From Cycas panzhihuaensis (Eukaryota > Cycadophyta), in the NCBI GenBank assembly GCA_023213395.1, contig CM041465.1, positions 181,109,741 through 181,173,740 of the forward strand: a DNA stretch of 64,000 nucleotides, written 5' to 3'. The position numbers and the translations under genes were made by a program. Shown one piece after another: positions 34,035 through 44,312 of the stretch. Numbering within the stretch: position 1 is the first letter of the stretch; the number at the start of each line of letters is the position of its first letter. The notes beneath the pieces are model-generated. The model made no database searches. It saw nothing but the letters and a program-made list of their open reading frames with translations, and was not told the origin of the DNA.

Positions 34035-34860
34035 TGTTGGTGCAAATTTTGGTACTTAGACCATTTTGGATCATAGAAAAGTGGGAACATATGCTTATTC
34101 TGACACAAGGAATGCATGAACACATCACTAGAGGGACGCACATGTAAACGTATGCTAGAAAACCACAGAGAAAATGACAAAACAACTGTCAAGGAACGCA
34201 TGATAGGGTACGTTCCTGAAAAGAATGCATGTGATGCAGAATGCATAGAAGGGAACGTATGGCAAGCACGCCCAAATCAAAGACATACATTTTAAAGATG
34301 TTGACTTTATAAGTGGATACATGTCCATACGATCATATGGACATAATAAAGTGTAATGAATGAGTGTTTGGTAGAATCATAATGAAAGGGTGCTTTGTTA
34401 TGAAATGGAATGGTTGTGACCATAAGTCACAACCATTCCCCAAAAGACATGTAAATTTTTTCCACCATTTTGGTGTGAAAGCTAAGTTATTTGATCTTAT
34501 GTCATACTCTCAAGGATGAAAGTCAAGTTAATGAGTCATCTAATATGTTCTCTAGTGTGAGAGTCAAGTGTTTGAGTCTTGTGATACATTCCCAAGTGTA
34601 TAAGTGTGAATATTGAAGCATATGTCATGATTCATGGTGGAACGCATGTAGGATGCGACCATTTTTAGTGATGTAAGGACATTGGCAATGATATTACTTA
34701 ATATAATAACGAGTTACATGGAATACTAAGTATCTTGTGCATAATGGTAATTTCATGGTGAATGTATGATGGATTATTAATTGGTATATGGCATAATGAT
34801 GATGTTATGATGTTTTCTTGTTATGATAAGTGTATGAGAAAGTGATGATATAACTATGTT
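34035..34860 (+). repeat. G1 3' LTR (probable)
   Basis: The sequence before it (AAAAATTTTGAAAATTTTAAATT...GATGCTCAACCA...GGGATAGA) aligns with the sequence before the G4 LTR, and the LTR start TGTTGGTGC matches G4's TGTTGCAGT. It contains repeated GGAACGCATG-like motifs, as do the G4 LTRs, and a perfect hairpin at 34407. The right end is not defined. Confidence 0.55.
34407..34439 (+). repeat. Perfect 14-bp inverted repeat, 5-bp loop
   Basis: Arms GGAATGGTTGTGAC and GTCACAACCATTCC flank CATAA. It sits in the probable G1 LTR and could fold as an RNA hairpin near the transcript end. Confidence 0.9.
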
Positions 34861-35171
34861 GACCAAGCCCTGACTAGACTATTGGTTAGTGATCCCTTGA
34901 CAAGTGTATTCTCGTAAGGATAGTGAGAGAAGTCAACTAGAAGATGTCTAAAAACATGCCAGAAGCCCTCAATGCTTAGGTCTAATAAAATTTCTCCATC
35001 CTTTAAATAAATGATCCTTCTATCAATGTTGAACTTTTCAGCACATAGCAAAACTAGATCGTGAATAGTTGCAAACCTCTGCCATAGAGGCCATTTAGAC
35101 CCAACCAGATTGCCATAGCTAAATATCCTCTCTCCTTTAATATTCATAAAACTTCTCCAAATCCATTTCAA
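34854..35171 (-). CDS. Unrecognised 105-codon open frame
   Basis: ATG at 35171 to stop at 34854, minus strand. Residues are well mixed, not low-complexity (GNLVGSKWPLWQRFATIHDL, FNIDRRIIYLKDGEILLDL, FWHVFRHLLVDFSHYP). It could be a fragment of an unidentified transposon or of a host gene. It lies between the G1 LTR and E. No family assigned. Confidence 0.3.
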   Translation of the reverse strand: MKWIWRSFMNIKGERIFSYGNLVGSKWPLWQRFATIHDLVLLCAEKFNIDRRIIYLKDGEILLDLSIEGFWHVFRHLLVDFSHYPYENTLVKGSLTNSLVRAWST

Positions 35172-35748
35172 TATCGAGTTTAGTATATGTAATAAGTGGC
35201 ATCTTTCTTAGGGTTTCTAATTTCGAGCTCATTTTCTATTTATTACAAAATTTTAAATTTCAAGATTCAAATAGATTAATAAACGATTTCAATGTTACCT
35301 TCGATATTTGGGATGATCTTCGTAACCTGCTTGCTTCATGGCACCCTGTTCTCCATGCTTTCTCATTTGAAACTCTTCGTAAATGGCGTGAAGAACTTGT
35401 GAGAAGATGATCTTGATGTATCATCATTCACACGATTTTGTAATTAATACAAGTTGCATATCCTTTTGTTCCATTATGTTTTGCACAATCTCACTTCACT
35501 TGACCTTTGATTTTCAAAAAGAAAACTCACAAAAGTGTGAAGTCACCTAGCAGGGCTCATCATCCACTTTCCTTTTATCAAACTAAGCTCTCTTCAACTC
35601 CACATTGGTCAACATCACTCGACCTTATGATTTGAGGAATTGAAGTGTGGTTTGTGAAATACAAAGGCTTCTTGAAAATGGCTTCAACATTTCGTGACTT
35701 CGCATCCTGAGAAATCAATAGTCACCTTTGATTCCTGCTTTCAACTGA
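35172..35748. other. No gene seen
   Basis: AT-rich DNA without recognisable motif or LTR match. Some frames read like degraded retroelement leader. Confidence 0.5.
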
Positions 35749-35990
35749 ATTCAACAATCTCCCTAACTTTAGTATTCCACTATTAAGACAAACAGTTGAT
35801 ATGAAAATAGCCTTCATGATTAAGAGAAAATAAAATCCTCATATATATACATCATGTGTAACATGTGTAGTTATTAGAGTTTATGCATGTATGCCACATG
35901 TCACAATTACATAAAAGAGGGATTTGACATATAACCCTCATGATAACATTAGAAATGAGCCTAAAGATAAAACATTATATTCAACACCCT
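35749..35990 (-). repeat. E 3' LTR (left end uncertain)
   Basis: Minus-strand start TGTTGAATATAATG is beside the purine tract at 35991. It contains a TATATATA stretch near 35842. The other end is guessed from a TG/CA pair because the partner LTR is deleted. Confidence 0.55.
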
Positions 35991-37660
35991 CTCTTAATGT
36001 TTTATCTATTTTTCATTAATTCTAGGTCTATCTCTAAAGTATTGAAACTTGCTTTTAGCAAGTGGCTTTGTGAAAATACCAACAACCTGTTCTTCACTGA
36101 CACAGTGGAGTAGATCCAATTCTTTGCTTTGCACCTTTTTGCTTATAAAATGATGATGAACTTCAATATGTTTTGTTCTGGCATAAAATACTGGATTTTT
36201 TGTCATTTTGATAACACTTTGATTATCATAAAAAAAAAGTAGTAGGATGAGTTTGCTCTTGTTTCAAATCCTTTAGGAGCTATCAGATCCATACAGCTTC
36301 ACAAGTGGCATTGACTGCTATTTTATATTCAATTTTAGTGGATGATAAAGCTGCATTTGGTTGTTTCTTACCGCTCCATGACATTACTGTTGAACCAAGT
36401 GAAAAACAATATCCTGTTGTAGATTTTCTATCTTGGTTGTCTCTAACCCAGTCTGAGTCACTGTGTCCATTCAGTTGCATACTAAATATCTTAGTATAAC
36501 TTAGGCCTATGGTTAGTGTACCTTTGATATACCCGAGTATTCTCTTTGCTACATTCTAGTGTGAAATCTTTGATTGTTACATGCACTTAGAGATTACTCC
36601 AACTGAGTACAAGATGCCAGGTCTAGTGGCTGTGAGATAGATGAGACTGCCTACCAATTGCCTATACAATGTTGTATCTTGAGCATCTGTATCATGAATC
36701 AAAACACACCCTATCTCCATTGGAGTAGACCAACTGTTACAATCTTTCATTCTGAATTTTTTTAGAAGATTTCTAACATAGTTTGATTGTGATATAAAAA
36801 GTGAATTCTTCTATTGTTTAACTTCAATCCCAAGATAATAGTGAAGAAGACCTAAATCAGTCATTTCAAATTTTTTCTCCAATAGGTATTTTATTTGTAA
36901 GATAGACTCATCATCATTGCTTGTAATGATCATGTCATCTACATAAACAACAATGATAGTGATCAACTCATTATTTATTTTGATATATCGAGTAGGATCA
37001 GAACCACTTTTACTAAATCCATTTTGATTGAGATGTTTGTCCAATTTGGCACACTAGGCTCTCGGTGCTTGCTTTAGACCATAAAGAGGCTTTTTTAATT
37101 TGCAAACAAGATGTTCTTCTCCTTTCTTTATATAGCTAGTTGGTTGTTGCATATATACTTCTTCCTTGACACCTCCATTCAAAAAGGCACTTTTGACATC
37201 AACCATCCTAGCCGAGCTACTAAAGCTATAACTATTCTCACAGTTATTAACTTTGCTATAGGAGAGAAGGTTTTATCATAATATATTCCAGCAATTTGAG
37301 TATATCCCTTTGCTACTCTAGTTTAGCCTTATATTTTTCAACTATTCCATCGAATTTCTCCTTAATTTTATATACCCATTTACAGTCAATAATGGGTTTA
37401 TCCTTTGGAACACTAACCAATTTCCAGGTTTTGTTTTTTGTAATAGCATTCATTTTAGTATCCATTGCTTCCCTCCATTCAAAATGATCACTTACCTCTG
37501 CAAAACTTTCAGGTTCAATTGAACAAATTAAACTCTGATGTTTTTGAGACCTTGTTCTTTGTTCAAGCACGTCTCCTTTTGTTTTTTCAATTGTTTTGAT
37601 ATACCATTTAGGCATTTTCTTTGAACATTTTCCCGTGGTCACTTGGGAAGAACCCTGTTT
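35991..37660 (-). pseudogene. E copia RT and RNase H
   Basis: RT: KKMPKWYIKTIEKTKGDV, NKTWKLVSVPKDKP, CKWVYKIKEKFDG (37313-37642), a frame-shifted FLNG region near 37190, LNQNGFSKSGSDP and YVDD (36934-36945) followed by FEMTDLGLLHYYLGIEV. RNase H: LNGHSDSDWVRDNQDRKSTTGYCF and SSTKIEYK (36283-36480), then VFYARTKHIEVHHHFI and GIFTKPLAKSKF (36006-36206). Stops and frame changes between blocks. Confidence 0.87.
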
Positions 37661-38860
37661 AGGAATATTTTATACTTCTCCCAAACTTACTTCATAAGTG
37701 TTATCTTATGTGTTTCCTTCAGAACGTTCTTCGTTTGACTCGTTTGAGTTTGCCAAAGTGATCTTCGGCCTTTCTTCAATTGGAACAATTGACTTGTGAA
37801 GTTCCTCCACCTATCTGCAAATTATCTTGTCTCCTTGATTAGTTTGTTCATCAAAGACAACATCCCTGACGACATAGACCTTGTTTGTTTTTGGGTCTAT
37901 ACATCTATAAGCTTTAAACTTATCACTATAACCAATCATAATGCATTCTATGCTTTTGTTGTTTAGCTTAGTTCATCTTTTATTTGGAATATGAACATAA
38001 GCTTTACAACCAAAAATTTTAAGATTACTTACATCTACCTTCCTTCCTGTCCAAGCTTCTTTGGGAATTACTTTGTCCAAGGCTTGAGTTGGATTTCTGT
38101 TAATTAGGTACATCGATGTGTTAATAGCTTCTTCCTAGTATGTTTTTGAGACTACTCTTTCATCTATCAAACTTCTAGCCATTTCCATTATTATGTTCAC
38201 GTGTTCTACTATTCCATTCGATTGAGGTGTATAGGGAGTTGTCACCTGTCTTTGTATTCCATGCAACTTATAGAAATGATGAAAATCACTTGATATGTAC
38301 TCACCTCCTCCATTAGAATGAAGACTCTTGATTTTGCATCCACTTTCTAATTCAACTTGGGCCTTAAACTCTTTGAAATAATCTAGAGCTTTAGATTTGC
38401 TGAAAAGAAAGTATACCCATGTTTTCCTGGAGAAATCATCAATAAATGTAAGAAAATACCTTACACCATTTATAGAATTTGGAGTTATGGGTCCACACAA
38501 GTCAGTATGAATTAACTCTAATTTCTTTTCAGCTCTCTACGTCCCCTCCTGGAATGGGACTTCATGTTGCTTAACCACCATACAACTTTTAGAAACAAAG
38601 GAATTAAATGTTATATCTGGAAGTCCATTCACCATATTATAATTTTATAATAATTCTAATCTTTTGTTTGAGATATGCCCATATTTAGAACGCCAGATTT
38701 CATTAGAAGAAGTGCAAATAGCAAGAGATTTTACATTAGAAGTTAGCAGAATGAGAGCAGCAATTAATTTATATAGATTATTAACTTCTCTCCCTTTTGC
38801 AATTACAGTACCATTCTTTTTCATGTCACACACAAGACAATTTCCATTTTCATCGAAGAT
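37661..38860 (-). pseudogene. E copia integrase and GAG_pre-integrase
   Basis: Pre-integrase IWRSKYGHISNKRLELL (38645-38833). Integrase core 38135-38500: LCGPITPNSINGVRYFLTFIDDFSRKTWVYF, then LHSNGGGEY, where the second catalytic aspartate (usual R-S/T-D-x-G-G-E) is N, then TPYTPQSNGIVEHVNIIME. The C-terminal GSP region and acidic linker run to 37661. The D-to-N change alone would abolish strand transfer. Confidence 0.85.
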
Positions 38861-39764
38861 GACTTAGAGTCTCTTCCTTTTAAGCTAAGATATAGATAAT
38901 AAATTTTTCTTTAGACTTAGGACATAGAGAACATTACCAATCTCCTTGACTTCATTATCAACTTTGATAGCTATTGTCCCTTTTCCTTGAATATGAATAA
39001 GAAAATTGTTGCCAAGTTCAACAGATCTGTCAAGAAAATAGGGTCTCAAAGATTCAAACCATTCTTCTTGCCTAGTCATATGGTTTGATGCCCTTGAGTC
39101 TATATAAGGTCATCATTGAAGCTTAAGCTCATGGCCAGTGTTGCGACAAATGTAGTTTCTTCATCCTCCTCTTCATATTGTTCATTGTTGTAGATGCCTT
39201 CAACCCTTTTCTCTCTTTGAATGTCTACAAGTCTCTAAGGACAGCGATTAGAAAATTGTCCAGATTGACCATAATGAAAGCAATTTGATGCTCTACAGTG
39301 GCTAGAGAAGTGACCATATCTTCCACAATTAAAGCAAACTCTAGACTCCTGTTGAAACAAGATTGTCTTTGAGAGTAGTAATTTTTGTCACAAATTCTAA
39401 TACTATATGTCCTTCTCTCAGGTGAAGTTTATATAACTCTTCTCTTAAGGATATTGTATGGGCTTCATTTTTTTGACTAAAGAGAGAAGTTAGGGCTTTC
39501 CAAACATTTGCTAATGTGGTAGCTCCAACAATGTGGGTTAATAGAGAATCCCCAATAGACAACATGAGAGTTGCATGTGCCTACTTATTCATTTCTTCCA
39601 AACTAATTTGGTCTACAATTTCGAAGGGTTTTTTTCCTTCCCCTATGACCATCTTCTAGGCAATTTTTGCCCTCAAAAGTCCTTCCATTTGCAATTTCCA
39701 AGTATTAAAATTTTGCCATGTGAGTTTATAAGGATCAATCAGAGAGAAAACTAATGGAAGCCAT
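38861..39764 (-). pseudogene. E copia Gag and protease
   Basis: Gag starts at ATG 39764 (MASISFLSDPYKLTWQNFNTW) and continues GDSLLTHIVGATTLANVWKAL (39341-39565). Two zinc knuckles at about 39227-39330: the first CFNCGRYGHFSSHC intact, the second CFHYGQSGQFSNRC with C and H lost. Protease reads DSRASNHMTRQEEWFESLRPYF (DSGAS to DSRAS, 38885-39110). Several stops. Confidence 0.83.
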
Positions 39765-40209
39765 ATTGTTGAAAGAAAAGAAATGAAAGTCTATAAAACA
39801 AGAAGTACTGAGAGAATCTAGCAAAATACCATACAATTGTACGATTATACGGAAATGAATAGATTTTTATGGTTGCACAAATTTAAGAAAAAATGGTGTC
39901 AAATAAAAGCTAATAAAATTTGCTTTTCAAATCTGAAAAAAAAAAAATTATTTTGACCAGTGAAACTCTTGGAAAATGGCTCAAAAAGTGTACGGCCATT
40001 TAGGCCTTTTTGGAGAAAAATGCCTATATCTTTACAATTCTTCAATGAAATTTGACAAACTCGAACTTGAATGAACCGTATTCTTCAAACAATAAATTTA
40101 AGACAAATTTTACCCAGAATGATTACTTCTTTTGAGAGAAATCTGCAGTTGATCTTCCAAACCAACATTTCTAAAAAACAAAGGAAAACACGCCTTTAAG
40201 ACACCATGA
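39765..40209 (-). other. E leader
   Basis: Non-coding DNA between the residual 5' terminus and gag. The primer site is not clear (TGGTGTCTTAAAGG occupies its place). Confidence 0.45.
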
Positions 40210-40231
40210 TAAAGCATTATATTCAACATCC

Positions 40232-41400
40232 ACATACTTTGTATTTCACATTTCGTCAATATGCTTGCACAAGTTGTGAACCCGAAAGTCCAAAGATGGC
40301 TGGTCATGGATTTTTAGCCAACCTAGGCCTCCTCAAGTGTCTCGTTCCAAACTGTTGTGGTGGAACTCCAATTTGACAAGTAAGCAATGGTGTGGACTAC
40401 TTCTGCCCAATATGACTATGTAAGACCTTGAGTGTGCATCATGGCCTTAGCCTTACTAACAAGAGTTTTGTTTATTCTTTTTGCCACACCATTTTGTTGA
40501 GGTGTATAAGGGGCAAAAAATTGGCATTTGATATCATTCTAAATACAAAACTAATTGAATTCCTTAGATGTGTACTCCCCATCATTGTCAGAGTGAAGTG
40601 TCTCAATTCGCATGCCTGACTCATTTTCCACTACAAGTCTAAATTCTTTAAACTTATTAAGTGCTTATGATTTATATTTGAGAAAATAAGCCCACACTTT
40701 ATGCGAGTAATCATCAATAAAGGTGATGAAAAATAAAGCTCCACCAAGTAACTGTGTAGACATGGGTCCACAAATATCTAAATGGACCAATTGTAGTAAG
40801 TGTCATGCTCTTCAAGCCTAACATTTTTTAAAAGGTTCCTGATGTTGCTTCCCTATAATGCAAGTTTCACATAGGCAATTACCCGCTAAGATTTTGGATA
40901 AGCTATACACCATGTTATGTTTGAACATCAATCTGATGTTGTCTAGGTTCAAGTGACCTAGTCCTTCCATGCCATAACTGAGTTTTATTTGGAGAATGTG
41001 AGACTAAGGCATGAGATTTGCCAAATGTTACATATAATTTGTAGAGGCCATAATCCTCATGACCAATAGCAACAATTTGGTCTTCTTTGTCTCTAATGAT
41101 ATATTTCTTGCCTTTAAACAATACATTCATCTGTTGTTTGTCTAGTTGGTTAACAAAGAGTAAGTTTCTAAGCATTCCTAGTACTAGAAACACGTTGCCA
41201 CTAGGAAATGTAGGAGCAGTAAATTGATTATTAAGAGGTGCAATTATATCAACACCTGAAATTTCTACAGTGATGTTATCCCTAAAAGTCACTATTTTAC
41301 CCTTGTTTTCTTGTATATCAATTAACAAATTAGCATCACCTATCATGCACCTAATTCGACAACCCACGTGTTCTCATTTTAACAATCACTATAAACACAA
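40232..41400 (-). pseudogene. F copia protease tail, GAG_pre-integrase and integrase part
   Basis: Open 40915-41367: MIGDANLLIDIQENKGKIVTF, LFVNQLDKQQMNVLF, KTQLWHGR. The protease site reads WVVELGA (D to E, S to L) near 41355. Integrase continues to YTPQQNGVAKRINKT-like and YWAEVVHTIAYLSNW in 40300-40520, and ends near CASILTKCEIQS at 40231. Many stops. Confidence 0.75.
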
Positions 41401-41455
41401 AAGAGTTTATCGCTCTGATTGTGCTATGTTGCATGGCCTTGAAAACCACTACAAA

Positions 41456-42892
41456 CTATCCCACTTGGATTATCACAATGACCACTTTAGAATGCAGTTT
41501 GAGTTGGTCCTTGCGGGGGTTGATGTTATTATCGTTATTGATGTTGTTGTTGTTGTCGTCGTAAGTCACTATGTTTCTTCTTGCATTCAAGCTGAATGTG
41601 GCCTGCTTTGCCACAATAATGACAGATGTCAATCTTTGATTTGGTTGAATTAATATTAAGACTACCAAATTTCTTCTGAACATTCTGCTTGGGTTGAAAT
41701 GGCTACTTCCCCTTAAACTTGACTATGAAAGCACCCGATATGCTTGCTAGTGGTATGTGCTCCAATACCACATGACTGCCTAAGATCTCTTGGAGAGGGA
41801 GTGTGCCAAGAGATTAAGATGATTAGCATCACATCAATATCACTATGAGGATAAGCAACTAAGTAAGCATAAACTCAAGATAGAAATGGAGGAGTAAGAA
41901 TTGTTCCTATCTCCAAATAACAAGATTAGCTTGTATTCAAATGAGCAACATAACAATACAATCCCTCACTCTCATATTTTCTATGCTCTACATAAGAAAT
42001 GGTCCTAATATATAGAGGAGGAGGAGGAACCTTAGAAGGCTACATATTTAACACTTGTCAAACATGCATGCCTTGACCCATGTGCACTCACATGTGCAAA
42101 AGTGCATGAGGGGTACATTGCTCCTCAAGTCACAACATTGTGCTCACTAGAAAGAATGTGGGTGTGTACTTCATCACATTAGGTGGTAAAGTACCCTTAC
42201 ATAAAGTACATAACATTACAATATAGAGTACATGACTTAACATTTAAACATAAAGGTCTAACACTTACCTCATTCTACCGCACATAGTTTTTCTCCTTTT
42301 GCAACAATAAACTTTCTAACTCGTTGAAAGTTAGAATAGACAGAGTGCCATTTCGAAAGATGTCTGAAATAAAGTTGTTATACTCTTTTGGAAGAACATG
42401 AATTGTAGCAGTAATCAAGTTTGCATTGAAAGTTAGCTTTCCAAGAGTCATTAGCTGATTGCTTATAGCTTTTATAGAAGACAAATAAGCCCCCATGGGC
42501 ACAACAAATTGCAAGTTAAATAGCTTAGCTTTATACATTACAATTCAAGCATCATCTTTTCGTTCATATAATGAAACAATTGTATCCCAAGCTTGTTTGG
42601 ATGTAGTTGTTGATTTCATATTCTGATCAACATTATCATTCACAGACAAATGAATAAATGCAACTGCAACTTCATCTTTTACTTTGAAAGCAACAAGTGC
42701 AACAGGATCAACAAGAATCAAAGTGTTTGGATTTGTTGGATCTAGTGTTAGTTTGGGTTTGGCGATAATGCCAAACACATAATCCCATAACTCATTCATA
42801 ATTAACAAGTTGTTTGCTTGCTTCTTCCATGCCAGATAGTTTTCAATGCCTGTTAACTTAACTGTGTTTGCATTAAGCATCTGAGTTGCCAT
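41456..42892 (-). pseudogene. F copia Gag, broken by a solo LTR
   Basis: ATG at 42892 (MATQMLNANTVKLTG). DUF4219/UBN2-like parts: NNLLIMNELWDYVFG, SKQAWDTIVSLYERKDDA, a TGA at about 42542, KAKLFNLQFVVPMGAYLSSI, LTFNELESLLLQ. The solo LTR then intervenes (41748-42263). Gag resumes KFGSLNINSTKSK and zinc knuckle CHYCGKAGHIQLEC (about 41583-41624). Closely parallels residues 1-260 of A Gag. Confidence 0.82.
41748..42263 (-). repeat. Solo LTR related to element A LTR
   Basis: Minus-strand start TGTTAGACCTTTATGTTT resembles A's TGTTAAACCTTATGTTT, and shared later blocks include GTACACACCCAC and GCACTTTTGC. Flanks CTTGC (41743-41747) and CTTAC (42264-42268) look like a duplication with one change. 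Gag of F continues on both sides, so this is an insertion reduced to one LTR by LTR-LTR recombination. Confidence 0.7.
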
Positions 42893-44312
42893 GATTAAAT
42901 ATTGTAACTGAAAAATAAACTTGGAAACCATTATGCTGTTTGAGTTTCAATATATATCTCAAATTATTAAGCACTAGGCTAAAAATTATGAAGATTGAAT
43001 GGAGGGCTTCACTCGCAAGTCGTCCAGCCTAATGACAAAATCAAATGTTGGCCAAGTTATCAGAATCAGTACAATTGAGGCAGGGTTGATTTGCATAGTA
43101 TACCATACTTTCTTCAGTGCTCATAGCACTAATAACACCCTTTTTGAGCCTCCCCACCTTACGTCTTAATTGTCATGCACTGGTCATAAAATTTATTGGT
43201 CCCTAAGGAATGCACTGAGCTTAAGACTTTGCTTTTTTTGAATTTTTTAAGCTGATTACAAGTGGATTTTAATGCTGCTTTAAAACATGCCTTGGAGGCT
43301 TTTTTGAGGCTGCCATGGTGGTTGGTGATGAATTCATGGATCTCGACCTTGCTCACAACTAGTTTGATCACCACAAATTGCAGATGAGCCTCCTTTGTTG
43401 CCATTGCCTTTAGCATGAGGTTGAAATGCAAATATCAATTTCAATTATGTATTTTCAATTTATAAATGTTAATAATTGTTTCAATTCTATATTTCCTATT
43501 TCAAATATGCATGTGTGTGTGTACAGAAAGTGCGTAGGCACTTCTACATTTCCAGGATTTTTTGAAACTAGCATTTCCACGTTCCCCCATTTCACGCTAC
43601 TTAGACATTGTGCCATGATTGTAACAAAATGCAACAAATTCCCTTTAAATAGGTTGACTTTTAGGGTATTTACACCCATAAATCATGCATGAAAGAAATA
43701 GCTCTCCTCGACCCATAGGAGGCTCTACATTGACCACCTAATCATATCAAAAGACCTTTCACTAAAACCTGTGGAATGGATGGAGGCCACGCTAGATAGG
43801 TCCCACACCTCCCCTAGCTACAGAAGATGATTGTTGGAATATGTCCTACAACTAAAACAAATGGAAGTAGTGAAAAGGTTCCTATCATTCTAATAGGGCC
43901 ATACAACACCCTAATGATAATGCAAGGGATGTGTCCACCCAACTCTATACCACAGCAAAAAACTCTACCTTTGGGTAGGAGGAATCCATTTTTTTCTAAT
44001 TCTTATTCTTCTAATGTTTGTCAATACATAATATCTACACTTGCTTTACTGATGCACATCTTACCTGCCACCAGAGCTGATTTTTTATAAAAGATTTCAG
44101 TAGTGATCCTCTATATAATATTTTGTGCATGCCAACACAACTGGGTTTAATTTGATATAATCGAGCAAATATTCTAAGAAAATGAAAAGAGCCAGGTGGG
44201 GGTGGGGGGTGGCAGGGAGGGGAATCAGACTTTAAAAAAAGCATTTGTACAATCACAGGTGCCGTAAAATGACAAAATTTTCTTGAGCCTCATTCTAAAT
44301 GAAGCAACTGAC
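42893..44312. other. F leader and host intron, no exon seen
   Basis: The first part is F leader. From about 43430 no retroelement motif is clear. A small minus-strand frame at 43159-43431 lacks motifs. Expected downstream AUG4 exons (after the AKLR splice donor at 44312) are not found here. Confidence 0.5.

Larger units (their letters stand above)
1..34860 (+). mobile_element. G1: outermost Ty3/gypsy element, split by the G2 insertion
   Basis: The parts of this element that are not inserted DNA lie at 1-1997 and 30019 to about 34860. The N-terminal half of a gypsy reverse transcriptase ends at 1997 and the next residues, leading into the FLDD active site, resume just after 30018, so the two parts were once continuous. 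Order: gag-like remnant, RT, RNase H, integrase, a third ORF and a 3' LTR from 34035. The 5' LTR lies left of the window. The right limit is approximate. All coding parts carry stops and frameshifts, so the element is dead. Confidence 0.75.
35749..40231 (-). mobile_element. E: Ty1/copia element, minus strand
   Basis: Minus-strand gag, PR, integrase, RT and RNase H in order. The 3' LTR starts TGTTGAATATAATGTTTTATC at 35990 after a GAGAGGG purine tract. The same first 20 bases (TGTTGAATATAATGCTTTATC) recur at 40231, where F sequence begins, but the rest of that 5' LTR is missing. Possible eroded flanks are TCAAC (left) and TCCAC (right). Same lineage as M by protein. Confidence 0.75.
40232..43430 (-). 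mobile_element. F: Ty1/copia relic related to A, minus strand
   Basis: Gag, protease remnant and part of integrase on the minus strand, homologous to A (Gag LNxxTxxLTGxxNYxxWK, NNLLIMNELWxYVFG in both). It stops within integrase at the E boundary, so RT and RNase H are missing. The leader to about 43430 shares a GGGAGGCTCAAAAAGG segment with the A leader. Its gag is interrupted by a solo LTR. Confidence 0.72.

Noticed and set aside
34035-34860. Repeated GGAACG words as a separate satellite array
   Set aside because: Irregular spacing and presence in LTRs of two related elements fit LTR sequence better.
43159-43431. 90-codon minus-strand frame right of F
   Set aside because: Lys-rich, no motif, lies in the probable F leader.
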